Shown here one piece after another: positions 50,702 to 60,492 of a stretch of DNA of 64,000 nucleotides. Each line of letters opens with the position of its first letter. The stretch's first letter is position 1. The translations under genes were made by a program, and so were the position numbers. Under the pieces are notes generated by a model. The model did not search any database, was not told where the DNA came from, and saw only the letters and a list, made by a program, of their open reading frames with translations. The stretch is taken from assembly GCF_010671925.1 (NCBI RefSeq), contig NZ_JAAHIH010000006.1, forward strand, positions 124,001 to 188,000, written 5' to 3'. This DNA is from Moorena sp. SIOASIH. GTDB lineage: Bacteria > Cyanobacteriota > Cyanobacteriia > Cyanobacteriales > Coleofasciculaceae.

Positions 50702-51893
50702 CTACCCTATGGTGCGGGCTTTCAGCAGCCCTGAAGAATCATAACTGAGATTACAGCTAAGAAGCTTCGAGCCTCCAGGCGCGGTTACAGATGCGCCCCA
50801 AATTTCAATCATTTTTGACCCGTTGTAGTCGGCGTCGCAGGTATTACCACAATTCCTACATTTAAAGTTTTTCCCGCTTCGATAAGACTGACCTGGGACT
50901 GGATGAATATGTAGGCATTGATGGCAAGTTTGCGAAGTATATGCGGGTGGAATAGCAATTACATTCACGCCCTCTTTTATCCCTTTATATTCCAAGAAAG
51001 TTCTCAGCTGATATAAAGCCCAGTTATTAGAACGTCTACGCTCAGTTTTATTTCTAGGTTTAGAGTTAGTTCTTTCTCGAATTCCGGTTAAGTCTTCGAT
51101 AGCAACAGAATAATTTGTGACAATAGCGTCATTAATGATTGAACTAGAGATATTATGATTGAGCCAAGTTTTAAATCTCCTCTCGCGCCCCGATAGCCGT
51201 TTCAAGATTTCTCGACATCTACGACGAGTTGACCTTGTGCCTTGAGACGCTTTCTTTTGCAGAGAAGCACGAACCCTGGAGTATTTATCTCTAGTATTGT
51301 TAATTCCTTTCCCAGACCAATATTGACCTGTTGAGGTAACTGCTAGATCGCGTCTGCCAAAGTCTACACCGATAACATTTTTGGTTTTCTTGGGTTTTGG
51401 TACTTCAGACTTTAGCTGAATATGGATATAGAAATTGCCGTCTCGATGCTTACAAACTTGAGCAGAAGTTGGAGTCTGGCCCTTGAGTTTACCGATGTGG
51501 TAGTGACTTACTCGCATCGGAACTTTAACTCGTTTGCCAGTGGTACTGATGCCAACTAGATCACCTTCTTCGATAACCCGAAAGGTTCTGGCATCACAGT
51601 CAAAACTAGTAGGCTTAAATCCCTTAACTTTCCGTCTTTTCTGTTTAGCAGTTAATCGATTCGCTCCTACTCTTGCACAAGCTCTAACTATATGGTTAGC
51701 AGTTAGACCAAACTGAGATTTGACATCGTTGTAGCAAACGGCTTGTATTGAGTTTCGGGAGGTCTTGCTTGAGTTGACGTTGTGGTTAATCCAGTTGCAA
51801 GAGTCGCGCAAACGCTACCGCAGTATGATCCAGTAATTGATACTGTTCTGCGGTAGGTTCAATTCGTACAACTAGCGTTAGGACTTGTTTCAC
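50702..51893 (-). pseudogene. tnpB: IS605-family TnpB (OrfB) RNA-guided nuclease gene with a frameshift
   Basis: The long frame (51811 to 50702, 369 aa) holds the TnpB core: RuvC-I NVIGVDFGRRDLAVT, RuvC-II SVAIEDLTGIRER, a zinc ribbon CHQC...CRNC, and RuvC-III TCDADYNGSKMI. The normal N-terminus is found upstream in another frame: a GTG at 51893 followed by KQVLTLVVRIEPTAEQYQLL and VAFA. It joins the long frame at DSCNWINHN if one extra base near 51805 is ignored. A single-base insertion has therefore split the gene. Catalytic residues are intact. No tnpA is visible. A shorter product starting inside is possible but would lack the first strands. Confidence 0.85.
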
Positions 51894-52723
51894 GACATCT
51901 AAAAACTCAGATTATGATATGGTAGCATACCGAGAGACCTGATGCGGATTTTCCTCCCGACCCCAAATCAGAGATTATGGGGCGGGCCTCCAATCCGCCG
52001 GAAAGGTGACTTTTCGATGAACTCTTATGGTTATGACTGCTACCCTTACCACACCCCAATCGATTGAATCCTAGTTGGGTGATGAAGCCGAAAGCCTCCT
52101 TACTTAAGTAAAGATTTATTGCATCTCCCTGGCTCTGATTGGGTGGCACGGATTTTTGGCAATAGCGATCGCTCTTCCCAAGTGCTCCGCAGTCTCCAGC
52201 AGTTGTATTCAGCTGGACTAGTGCTGATCGTTGGTTCATTATAGATTTAGCATGCTACGTCTCTACTTTTTCGTCACTAAGGAAATTTAAAGGAGATTTA
52301 TCTGACGGGTAACCGGGCTAGGATCCTCATGATTTGGTAATTATTCTGACTTGTGGTACAAAAAAAACGGTCTCAATTATCAACAAGACCGCTCCATCAA
52401 AAAAATGCTGACTCAATGTATACTAAGTCCGGAATAGCAAAAATTTTTCTCGGAATACACTACTTGGAAAGCCCGATCACTTACCAAGTCTATCACTACT
52501 ACATGGACTTAGGACATCATACTTTGGTTGAAATACAAAGGGAAAGGGGTAACCTCGGATCAATAAAATATCTTAACTTATAACGGTCGTGTGTTTGTCA
52601 ATTACTAATTACTAATTACTAATTACCAATTACCAATTAGAAGTAATTGGGAGAATTGGTAACATAAAATCTCCCATCTCTTACCACACTCTCCACACTT
52701 TCAATCAGTTAAAGGTTTGAGGA
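51894..52723. other. 830-bp spacer with possible eroded transposase tail and TTACTAA repeats
   Basis: A minus-strand frame at 51907-52239 (110 aa, ending LSVCYHIII) may be the eroded end of another transposon gene, but no motif is decisive. A plus-strand frame at 52353-52583 was not recognised. A TTACTAA/TTACCAA heptamer array lies at 52597-52640. No other feature is visible. Confidence 0.45.
52597..52640. repeat. TTACTAA/TTACCAA heptamer array
   Basis: About six units of TTACTAA then TTACCAA stand before the 3' end of the protease gene. Confidence 0.85.
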
Positions 52724-54019
52724 TTAACGAGCTTTCCCTTCTGCCCTTGAGTCTTGTTTGGCAGCAATTTCCTGCATCAAAATCTGAAACGCTTTGGCAT
52801 ACTGAGCATCATCCAAGGTGCCAACTTTGTCACGATTTTTCTGCAAGTCCTTACGCTGTTCATCGGAAAGCTCAAACACAATATCTGGTTCAATTCCAGA
52901 CTTATTGATATCGCGACCACTAGGGGTAAGGTACTTAGCAATGGTTACTGCCAGACCTGAGCCATCTCCAAGCCCTCGGACGGATTGGACTAAGCCCTTA
53001 CCAAAGGTCTTAGTTCCTACCAATATGGCACGTTGATTGTCTTGTAAAGCACCCGAAAGAATTTCGCTAGCACTGGCTGAACCACCATCCACCAGTACCA
53101 CTAATGGTTTATCAGTCAGAGAGCGATTAATTGCTCTCTGGTATTCAGCTTTGCCGATTCGGTTAACTGTTGAGACAATCGTACCGGAATCAAACCACAT
53201 CCGAGCAATTTCGATGCTGGCATAAAGTAGCCCTCCAGGGTTAGACCGGAGATCTAAAACATAGCCACTAACGTTCTGATCTTCTAACTTTCGGATTGCT
53301 TCCCCCATCTCCTTTGCCGCGTTAGCACTAAATTGAGAAAGGCGAATGTAGCCGATGCCATAACCATCTGAAGTTTCCCGATAGCTATACTTTACAGGGT
53401 GGATTTCAATCCTAGCTCGTGTGATGGGATAGTCTACTATCTTTTGGCCTCGCTGAATGGTCAAAGTCACGGAAGTTCCTGGCTTGCCTCGGATCAGTTG
53501 AACTGCATCGTTGACATCCATACCTTCGGTACTCTTGCCATCAATTTTGATAATGATATCCTTTGCCAGGATTCCCGCTTTAAAAGCTGGGGTATCCTCA
53601 ATTGGGGAAATCACCATCAACTTTTTTGTTTCCTCATCCAGGGCAATCTGAATACCTACACCAGTTAATTCCCCAGATGTATCAATCTGCATATTCTTGA
53701 ACTCTTCGGGATCCATAAACCGGGTGTAAGGATCGTCCAAGGGCTCTAGCATTTCCCGGATTGCCTTGTAGGCTTGTTCCTTGCTGCTGTAAGAGCGATT
53801 CAAATAATCTTGGCGAACTTCTTCCCAATCAACCTGGTTGAAGGTAGCATCTACATACCTGCGGTTAATAATTTGCCAAACTTCATCAACTAGCTCCTTA
53901 GGACTCTCGCGAAAGAAAGCCTGACTTTGAGATAGATGAAGACCAGCTCCTGTAACTGCTACAGTTGTTAGGACTACTGCTGTCGCACCAAGAACCAGGC
54001 CACGTTTTGTAATTACCAT
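52724..54019 (-). CDS. Carboxyl-terminal processing protease (S41 family, CtpA/B/C)
   Basis: This 431-aa protein has an N-terminal signal/anchor (GLVLGATAVVLTTVAVTGAG), a PDZ domain (about residues 100-185: GELTGVGIQIALDEETKKLM, GILAKDIIIKIDGKSTEGM) and an S41 protease domain. The catalytic serine is in VDGGSASASEILSGAL and the lysine in GTKTFGKGLVQSV, both intact. Cyanobacterial Ctp proteases act in the lumen or periplasm; CtpA matures the D1 protein of photosystem II. Which of the CtpA/B/C paralogues this is cannot be decided here. An AAGGAT site precedes the ATG. Confidence 0.9.
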   Translation of the reverse strand: MVITKRGLVLGATAVVLTTVAVTGAGLHLSQSQAFFRESPKELVDEVWQIINRRYVDATFNQVDWEEVRQDYLNRSYSSKEQAYKAIREMLEPLDDPYTRFMDPEEFKNMQIDTSGELTGVGIQIALDEETKKLMVISPIEDTPAFKAGILAKDIIIKIDGKSTEGMDVNDAVQLIRGKPGTSVTLTIQRGQKIVDYPITRARIEIHPVKYSYRETSDGYGIGYIRLSQFSANAAKEMGEAIRKLEDQNVSGYVLDLRSNPGGLLYASIEIARMWFDSGTIVSTVNRIGKAEYQRAINRSLTDKPLVVLVDGGSASASEILSGALQDNQRAILVGTKTFGKGLVQSVRGLGDGSGLAVTIAKYLTPSGRDINKSGIEPDIVFELSDEQRKDLQKNRDKVGTLDDAQYAKAFQILMQEIAAKQDSRAEGKAR

Positions 54020-54495
54020 AATCCTTTCGCTTAAGGTCGGGAAACTAATGCAAAGGAGCTAAGCTAAATCTAACGAACGGGGATGCCAGACAGCTCCTAT
54101 GCAAATCAATCTGAGACTGACACCCCCTTGTTCAATTTTGGGTAGTCTAACCCTGGTAATATACCCCTATGGCTATAGCCTTTTAGGGGTCATCTGTGTT
54201 GTTGATTAGGGTCGTGAGGATCTTATTTATCCATACTAACCTCATTAGCTAATCACGCCATCATACCACCACACCACACCACCATAATCCCATCTAGCTA
54301 GGATTTCAAGAAATAACCTATCCTGACTAAGGATAAGGAAGCTGGGGGTATCAGTCCCATACTATTAATTTTCCTCCCACCCAACTTCCCCTCCGGAAAA
54401 TTATTGTGGTCATTGGTTTTGATCGTTAGTTGTTCAATGATTACCCATTCACCATTTCCCAGTCTAACATTACCGCTTCGGACCTACTAATTATT
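54020..54495. other. 476-bp spacer between ctp and the WD40 NTPase
   Basis: No gene or clear signal was found. It should contain the ctp promoter at the left end and the 3' untranslated region of the large NTPase at the right. A CACACCAC-like run lies near 54270. Confidence 0.45.
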
Positions 54496-57400
54496 CTATT
54501 TGATATGGCTGTTTGTGATCAGCTGACAGAGTTGGCGATCGCTTTCTCTGACTTCTGGGTTGTTTTGGAGATAATTTCTGAGCCAGTGGCAGCTTTTATC
54601 TAGCAGATCCTCTAAATTCAAATTCCAAATTGCCACTGTACCATCTTCACTAGCCACTGCCAAGGCTGTTCCATCATGGCTCCAGTTAAGATTTGTGACG
54701 CGATGCTCACCAGCTTTCAAGGTTTTGATCAGGGTGTCGTCGAAGCGCCATAGCTGAACCTGGTTGTCCCAGCTGCTGGTTGCCAAAATTTTGCCCTTGG
54801 GGCTAAAGCGGACTTTGGCCACACTATCAGTATGGCCTTTGAGGGTTGATTGTAAAGTGCCATCTTTGCGCCAGAGTTTCACTGTGTTATCATAACTTGC
54901 TGTTGCCAAAAACTTGTTGTCGGGTGAGAAGCTAACATCCAAAACCCAATTGCGATGACCTGGTAGTGTTTTCAGAAGTTTCCCATCAGCACTCCACAGC
55001 TTTACAGTTTTATCATCACTGGCCGATGCCAATCGCTGACTATCCTGGCTAAACTTAACTGCATTAACCCGCTCACTATGACCAGTGAGGGTATGAAGCA
55101 ATTTACCAGTGCGATCCCAAATTTTGACTGTCCTGTCCCGACTGGCAGAAGCGAGGTGCTCCGAGTCAGGACTAAAACTAACATTCAATACCCAGTCCTG
55201 ATGTCCCTTTATTGTCTTAATCAAAGTACCGCTACGATGCCACAGTTTCACGGTGCCATCTCGACTACCGGAAGCAATTAGCTCACCATCAGGACTGAAA
55301 CTAATACTATAGACCATATCATGATGCCCTGTCAAGGTGTGGAGCAGCTTACCGTTGCGATCCCAAAGCTTAACAGTTGTGTCATTACTAGCTGTCGCAA
55401 TCTGTTGAGAGTCTGGAGAAAAGGTGACATCCTGTACATCATCCTGATGCCCTCTTAAAATCACGTGAGACTGATTAATACTACTCCAGAGCTTGATAGT
55501 TTTATCGTGGCTGGCTGAAGCCAGAATCAGTTGGTCAGTTTGAGGGTTGGATGGTTGTAGAGGGATATGGGACTTGCTGTGGGCTAGGTTGTCTTGAGAA
55601 CTAAAGGGTTTAGTAGGACTGAAACTGACACCACTAACCCCATCGCTGTGTCCCTTAAACGTGTTTATTAAAGTGCCTTCACGGTTCCATAGCCGCACTG
55701 TATTATCATCACTGGCAGAGGCAATCAGTTGACCATCAGCACTGAAAGAAACACCATTAACCCATCGCTGATGCTTGGGAAAGGTTTTGATTAGCTTGCC
55801 ATTGGCATTCCACAACCTTACGGTTTGATCGTCGCTAGCAGAGGCAATTAACTGACTATCTGGACTAAATACTACACAGTTAACCTGAGCGCTATGTCCT
55901 CTAAGAGTATTTAGCAATTTTCCCGTTTGACTCCACAACTTAATGGTGTTATCTGCACTAGCAGAAGCAATGATCTTGCCATCTCCACTAAAGCTTACCG
56001 ACCGCACTACACCCCGGTGACCGGAAAAGGTTTTAATTAATTTGCCATCAACAGTCCATAATCGAATTTTCTTATCTTTGCCAGCTGCAGCAATCATCTG
56101 CCCATCTCGACTAAAACTGACACTGTATATATGACCGGCATGAGTGGTAATTGTTCTGACTGGCTCGCCAGTTTGACGCCATAGTCTGACTGTGCCATCC
56201 CAGCTACTAGAGGCAATTAACTGACTATCTGGACTAAAGGATACGCTGGTTACACTATCTTGATGACCTTCTATGGTTTGGATTAACTTGCCATCAGGAT
56301 GCCACAGTTTGACCGTTTTATCGCGGCTGGTGGAGGCAATCAACTGACCATCTGGGGAAAAACTGATGCTGGAAACAATATCACTATGTCCTTCCAGTCG
56401 ATTGTGTTCGGAAACTGAATAAACTGCCTGGGACAGAGCTGTGATTACTTGTAGACGGGTATCTGCATCTACTGTTCGAGATGGTAGATATTGCTGCTCT
56501 TCCTGCTGTAGTTTTTTTGCGGCTCTTAACCCTTCGAGCAAAGCATCAAAGGTTTTATGGGACACGAAAAGAGCTTCTGAAGAGGCACTCAGCGCACTAA
56601 GCATAGCATTGATTCGTTGAGCTTCGGCTCGCCATCTCAAGCCACCATTGGTCACTGCTAAAAGTGCCATCACTGTGCTAATGGCAATGGCACGCAGTCG
56701 TTGTTTGCGAACCCGCAACAGTTGACTCTCACTTTGTTTGAGCCGTACTCTAATATTAGATTGGGTACGTTGCTTATATTTTTGACGAATCGGTAGAACT
56801 AGATAATCATGAATCAGCTGATATCGGTTTTGTGGTGTTTCTGGCACTCGGAAGACTAAACCAGAACCCACCAAAATTTCCAAAATCAAGGGGATTTGAG
56901 TTAGTGTGGCGTTGTTACCATTGGAGAGTGCTAACTCAGCTTGGGTTTTTAACGGACGGGTACCTCGTTGATCGGTTAAGGAGAATAAAACCTCCCAGAC
57001 GGCATCTTCATTCTCTGGCCCACAATCATAGATAATTTGGGAAAGCGATCGCTCTACTAGAACTGTCTTGGGGTCATTTCCCAAAGCTCGGTATCCTTCA
57101 AGGGTAGTAATTTTTTCCGTTTGTAGCTGAGCACCCACGACTTGTAACTCAATTAAGCGCACCACTCCCGTATTGGTGACTAAATCCTTTACCAGTGCCT
57201 CGATTAGAGCAGGTTCTAACTTAAACTGAGATACTGCTGTTAAGGAGTGAATAACGTTTTTGGCATTTTCTGGGGACAGATCCCCTAAGTGATAACGCAG
57301 CTTCTGATCCAGGATATTGTTGTTAATGACACTGAGATCCTTAGAGCGCTCAAACTCCAACAAGTAATGTAGATAATCTTCTCGCATAGACAAGATTATT

Positions 57401-59697
57401 TTTACAAAGGGGAGATTGAGGGCCTGGGCTAAAAAATCATAAAACTGATGCCGTTGCTCTAAGTCGGTGGCAAGGAAAAAAAATTCTTCAAACTGGTCAA
57501 AAATCAGGACGGTTAATAAGTTGTGCTGGGAACACCGATACAACTTATCGAGAATTGGTTTAAGGGTTAAAGGTTGTTCGCCTCTGGGTCCCTTGTAGGG
57601 TAGGTTGTTCGCTGTAGGCTTTCCCTTGGGGTAGGTTGTTAGCCGTAGGCGTTCCCTTGGGGTAGGTTGAACGGTTGAAGGTGAAAGGTTGGGATGTTTA
57701 AACTTGAAGACGACTGTACTTGCTAATTCAAGGTCTAGACGTTTTTCCAGCTCACCGAGCCAATTCCTGTAAACGGTTTGCACCACTGTCAAGGTTTGTC
57801 TAGCACCAATAATTCTGGAGCTAAGTGCAGGAACTAAACCAGCATTAATCAGGGAACTCTTGCCAACGCCGGAAGTCCCGTGAATCACCGTTAGTTTGTG
57901 GTCATTGCGGCTAATGCGTTCGAGCAGGCCGTTGACATCGGTTTGACGTCCAGCGGCTGCAATTTCTAGGGCTGATGAACAAAAACCTTTCTTGGTAATC
58001 GTTGCCTCAGTTTCTCGACTTGGCTCGACACTCTGTAAGGGAGCCATACCAGCAAACGTAGAAAACCTAAACTGTTGTTCTATCAAGCGTTTTTGTTGCT
58101 TAAGTTCAAACCCTCGTTGGTATGCTTTTTGCTCGAAGTAGAGCGATCGCAATTCCTCCAACAGCTCCATGAACAGTTGAGGCTGCTGCTGTAGAGGGTT
58201 GGGCTCGATAGTTTTGAGGTTTATGGCTTGTTCAAGATAATTAATGGCAGATTTTGGCTTGCCCAGCTGGCGCACAGATCTAGCAGCTAGCAGCAGATAG
58301 GAACCTCGGTGGCAAAGCTTTTGACCGTTGAGAGTCGGCTGAGATGTCTCCAGAGTGCGCACAGCTGTGAGGGCTAAGTCTATAGCACGGTTCCAATTCG
58401 ATTGCTCATAGGCAACTGTTGCCAAAAAGCCATAGGCTCGAGAGAGCTGAACTGGATTATCGAGAGTTATTGGGTGTGCCAGAAACTCTCGCGCTAAATC
58501 TTGTAATTCTGTCCAATGTTCCAGGTGTTGTAGGACTTCTCCGAGTTTTATGGTCAACTGAGCCACCAAGTCCAAGCGTCCTGTGGTCGTAAACACCTCA
58601 ATGGCAGTACAGAAGCTTTTCTGGGCTTGCTCCCACTGATGGCAACCGATGGAGCCTTGCAACTGGGCTTGACGGCAATAGCACAAGCCGATGTGATAGA
58701 ACACTAAACCAAGCCGTTCTAAACCTGAAGGGGTGAGGGGGGGATGAGAGAAGGGGGGGATTGAGTGGTTAGTTTGTCCGAGACGTTGGTCGAAACAGTT
58801 ACCTGTGTCCCTTTTGCCCTCTTTTCTCTTCTTCGAAGCTCTGCCTTGGATAGTTGTAAATCCGTTTACCTGTTTAACCGGTTTATAATATTGTTCATGT
58901 GAATGGGGAGCCTCACTGCACAACCAGCCTGCCCATTCTCCTGTATCCTGTTGCCAAAAATTTAGACTCTGCTGATAATGCTCCAAGGCCAGATTAATTT
59001 GGTCATTTTCAAAGGCATCTCGCCCTAGAATAAAGTGCTTGGTAGCTAGTAGGATAGAATCTACGCTGATGTCACGAGATTGCAAATCCTGTAATGCCCA
59101 CTCAAATTCTTGGCGTCGGTGGCAATCGGGAGCCAAAGAAAGCACCTTGTTGGGCAAAAACTCTCCCAAGTCTCTAGCCAAAATATTGGCAAAGATTTCA
59201 TCTGCCGTTCTATAACATAAAGCGAGTAATTGGTCAATGGTAAGTTCAAACCGAATCGAGGTAGTAGCCCAATTTTTAAAATAAGGAGCAAGCCTCATCA
59301 ACTTTTGAAGTCCCTTGTCAGTTACCCATACAACTAAAGGACAGGTTAAGCATTTGGGCAATTCATCTCGGACCTGGTTAGCCGAAAGTAGTACCTGGTT
59401 GATGCCATCAACTGACTCTAGACCCGATACCATTAGGGCAGATGTTGTCCCATACTGTTGGGTGCTAAAGATATTACTAAATAGAGTTTGACTAGACTTG
59501 TTAAGAACTAGCTCACCTATGGTGAGCTCTGTGATTTCTCGGACGTACTCCCATATTTGCTTCCTAAATAACTCGTAGTTGCATCGCACCAAAATCAGTG
59601 CAAATTCTCCTTGGGAGAACATTATTGCCCGGGATAGGGTTAATAGAGAGCGAGCACTGTATGGGGCTAGTGTTTCTGGGGGATTTTGCTGCTTCAT
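54496..59697 (-). CDS. STAND-type NTPase with 14 C-terminal WD40 repeats
   Basis: This 1733-aa protein has four parts. Residues 1-200 are an unassigned N-terminal domain. Residues ~200-560 are helical TPR-like repeats (LALEHYQQSLNFWQQD; AINYLEQAINLKTIEP). Residues ~600-1000 hold a STAND/novel STAND ATPase with Walker A VIHGTSGVGKSSLINAGLVP near 605 and the DQFEEFF motif near 730, ending in a membrane-like helix (IAISTVMALLAVT). Residues ~1105-1715 hold 14 WD40 repeats of the type GH...V.SVSFSPDG.LIASAS.D.TVKLW, enough for two seven-bladed propellers. Such proteins act as switches that assemble on ligand binding. A repeat-derived insert lies near residues 665-705. The AAA ATPase upstream on the same strand may be its partner. 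Confidence 0.9.
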   Translation of the reverse strand: MKQQNPPETLAPYSARSLLTLSRAIMFSQGEFALILVRCNYELFRKQIWEYVREITELTIGELVLNKSSQTLFSNIFSTQQYGTTSALMVSGLESVDGINQVLLSANQVRDELPKCLTCPLVVWVTDKGLQKLMRLAPYFKNWATTSIRFELTIDQLLALCYRTADEIFANILARDLGEFLPNKVLSLAPDCHRRQEFEWALQDLQSRDISVDSILLATKHFILGRDAFENDQINLALEHYQQSLNFWQQDTGEWAGWLCSEAPHSHEQYYKPVKQVNGFTTIQGRASKKRKEGKRDTGNCFDQRLGQTNHSIPPFSHPPLTPSGLERLGLVFYHIGLCYCRQAQLQGSIGCHQWEQAQKSFCTAIEVFTTTGRLDLVAQLTIKLGEVLQHLEHWTELQDLAREFLAHPITLDNPVQLSRAYGFLATVAYEQSNWNRAIDLALTAVRTLETSQPTLNGQKLCHRGSYLLLAARSVRQLGKPKSAINYLEQAINLKTIEPNPLQQQPQLFMELLEELRSLYFEQKAYQRGFELKQQKRLIEQQFRFSTFAGMAPLQSVEPSRETEATITKKGFCSSALEIAAAGRQTDVNGLLERISRNDHKLTVIHGTSGVGKSSLINAGLVPALSSRIIGARQTLTVVQTVYRNWLGELEKRLDLELASTVVFKFKHPNLSPSTVQPTPRERLRLTTYPKGKPTANNLPYKGPRGEQPLTLKPILDKLYRCSQHNLLTVLIFDQFEEFFFLATDLEQRHQFYDFLAQALNLPFVKIILSMREDYLHYLLEFERSKDLSVINNNILDQKLRYHLGDLSPENAKNVIHSLTAVSQFKLEPALIEALVKDLVTNTGVVRLIELQVVGAQLQTEKITTLEGYRALGNDPKTVLVERSLSQIIYDCGPENEDAVWEVLFSLTDQRGTRPLKTQAELALSNGNNATLTQIPLILEILVGSGLVFRVPETPQNRYQLIHDYLVLPIRQKYKQRTQSNIRVRLKQSESQLLRVRKQRLRAIAISTVMALLAVTNGGLRWRAEAQRINAMLSALSASSEALFVSHKTFDALLEGLRAAKKLQQEEQQYLPSRTVDADTRLQVITALSQAVYSVSEHNRLEGHSDIVSSISFSPDGQLIASTSRDKTVKLWHPDGKLIQTIEGHQDSVTSVSFSPDSQLIASSSWDGTVRLWRQTGEPVRTITTHAGHIYSVSFSRDGQMIAAAGKDKKIRLWTVDGKLIKTFSGHRGVVRSVSFSGDGKIIASASADNTIKLWSQTGKLLNTLRGHSAQVNCVVFSPDSQLIASASDDQTVRLWNANGKLIKTFPKHQRWVNGVSFSADGQLIASASDDNTVRLWNREGTLINTFKGHSDGVSGVSFSPTKPFSSQDNLAHSKSHIPLQPSNPQTDQLILASASHDKTIKLWSSINQSHVILRGHQDDVQDVTFSPDSQQIATASNDTTVKLWDRNGKLLHTLTGHHDMVYSISFSPDGELIASGSRDGTVKLWHRSGTLIKTIKGHQDWVLNVSFSPDSEHLASASRDRTVKIWDRTGKLLHTLTGHSERVNAVKFSQDSQRLASASDDKTVKLWSADGKLLKTLPGHRNWVLDVSFSPDNKFLATASYDNTVKLWRKDGTLQSTLKGHTDSVAKVRFSPKGKILATSSWDNQVQLWRFDDTLIKTLKAGEHRVTNLNWSHDGTALAVASEDGTVAIWNLNLEDLLDKSCHWLRNYLQNNPEVRESDRQLCQLITNSHIK

Positions 59698-60064
59698 GTC
59701 ACTAACCTTTTGACCCCTACTGGTACATAAATTCCCTATTACTAGGGTGATTTACCCTCTAGATAGTAATCTTACTATCAGAACTTATCGGTAAGTACGG
59801 GTTTTCACTGATAAAAAACAATAAGTATAATCAGGCCTTAATCAAGAAAAACATCTCTCATAAGTACCTTGATAAATAGTTCAGTAATTACTACTACTTA
59901 TTTAATCAATATATTTAATTAAAATTATTAATAGCAATGATAAATTCACTTATTGACCCTCAAGTCCATAGCGTGGATATCAGTGATTTCCCGGAATTTT
60001 TCTGGTTTTCTAGTGGGGTGGAACTATAAGTTCCTAGAGGAAAACAGATAAAATAGTTAAACTA

Positions 60065-60112
60065 TCAGGACAACCGCCGTCACTCTACCTTGAGGGGCGG
60101 CGGTTGTCCTGA
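60065..60112. terminator. Perfect 15-bp inverted repeat
   Basis: TCAGGACAACCGCCG (60065-60079) pairs perfectly with CGGCGGTTGTCCTGA (60098-60112) across an 18-base loop. It lies between the AAA ATPase gene and the WD40 NTPase gene. No U-run follows on the minus strand, so it could be a terminator, an attenuator or a mobile repeat. Confidence 0.55.
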
Positions 60113-60420
60113 CTAGATCAGTTTTCAACTCAATTAGGGATAAAATTTCTCCCTTTGAACCAATTAGTAGGTGGTAGGTGGTAGGTTCTAGATGAGGGGA
60201 TGTACCTTACCTGAGGGGGGTGAACCTGAAGGCTCAACTAATGTCATACCAAGGGTTGAGAGAAAGTTCTTCCTCAAAAAGAAAAGGTGATTAACAGGTA
60301 AGGGTCGCACCTGTTGAGTTCTAATTTCGAGGTCAATAGTCCGGCTCAATTTTCCAGAACACCCCACACCCTGCACCCTTAACCCTATATCATACACCGC
60401 CTTCTCTGGCAAAATCCCAT

Positions 60421-60466
60421 AGGTGCGCTTTCCGTTGGTGAATTAAATTCGCCACGGGTCGCACCT
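60421..60466 (-). repeat. AGGTGCG/CGCACCT-ended dispersed element (copy 2)
   Basis: This 46-bp element is the inverted near-identical copy of the one at 45698-45744, differing mainly in the short linker before GGAAAGCGCACCT. Confidence 0.8.
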
Positions 60467-60492
60467 TTGGAAGCCAAGGGATTTTAGCCTTC

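Larger units (their letters stand above)
59698..60492. other. 795-bp spacer with a strong hairpin and a dispersed element
   Basis: No convincing gene is seen. It contains a perfect 15-bp hairpin (60065-60112), a GTAGGTGGTAGGT repeat near 60168-60188, and an inverted copy of the AGGTGCG element (60421-60466). The region left of 60060 is AT-rich and probably holds the promoter of the WD40 NTPase. Confidence 0.6.

Noticed and set aside
51907..52239. Minus-strand 110-aa open frame next to tnpB
   Set aside because: It has no catalytic motif and low-complexity parts; it may be an eroded transposon tail but cannot be called a gene.
52353..52583. Plus-strand 76-aa open frame
   Set aside because: No recognisable family, no ribosome-binding site, and it lies in repeat-rich transposon debris.
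60188..60412. Minus-strand 74-aa open frame between the two NTPase genes
   Set aside because: It overlaps dispersed repeats and shows no protein-like pattern.
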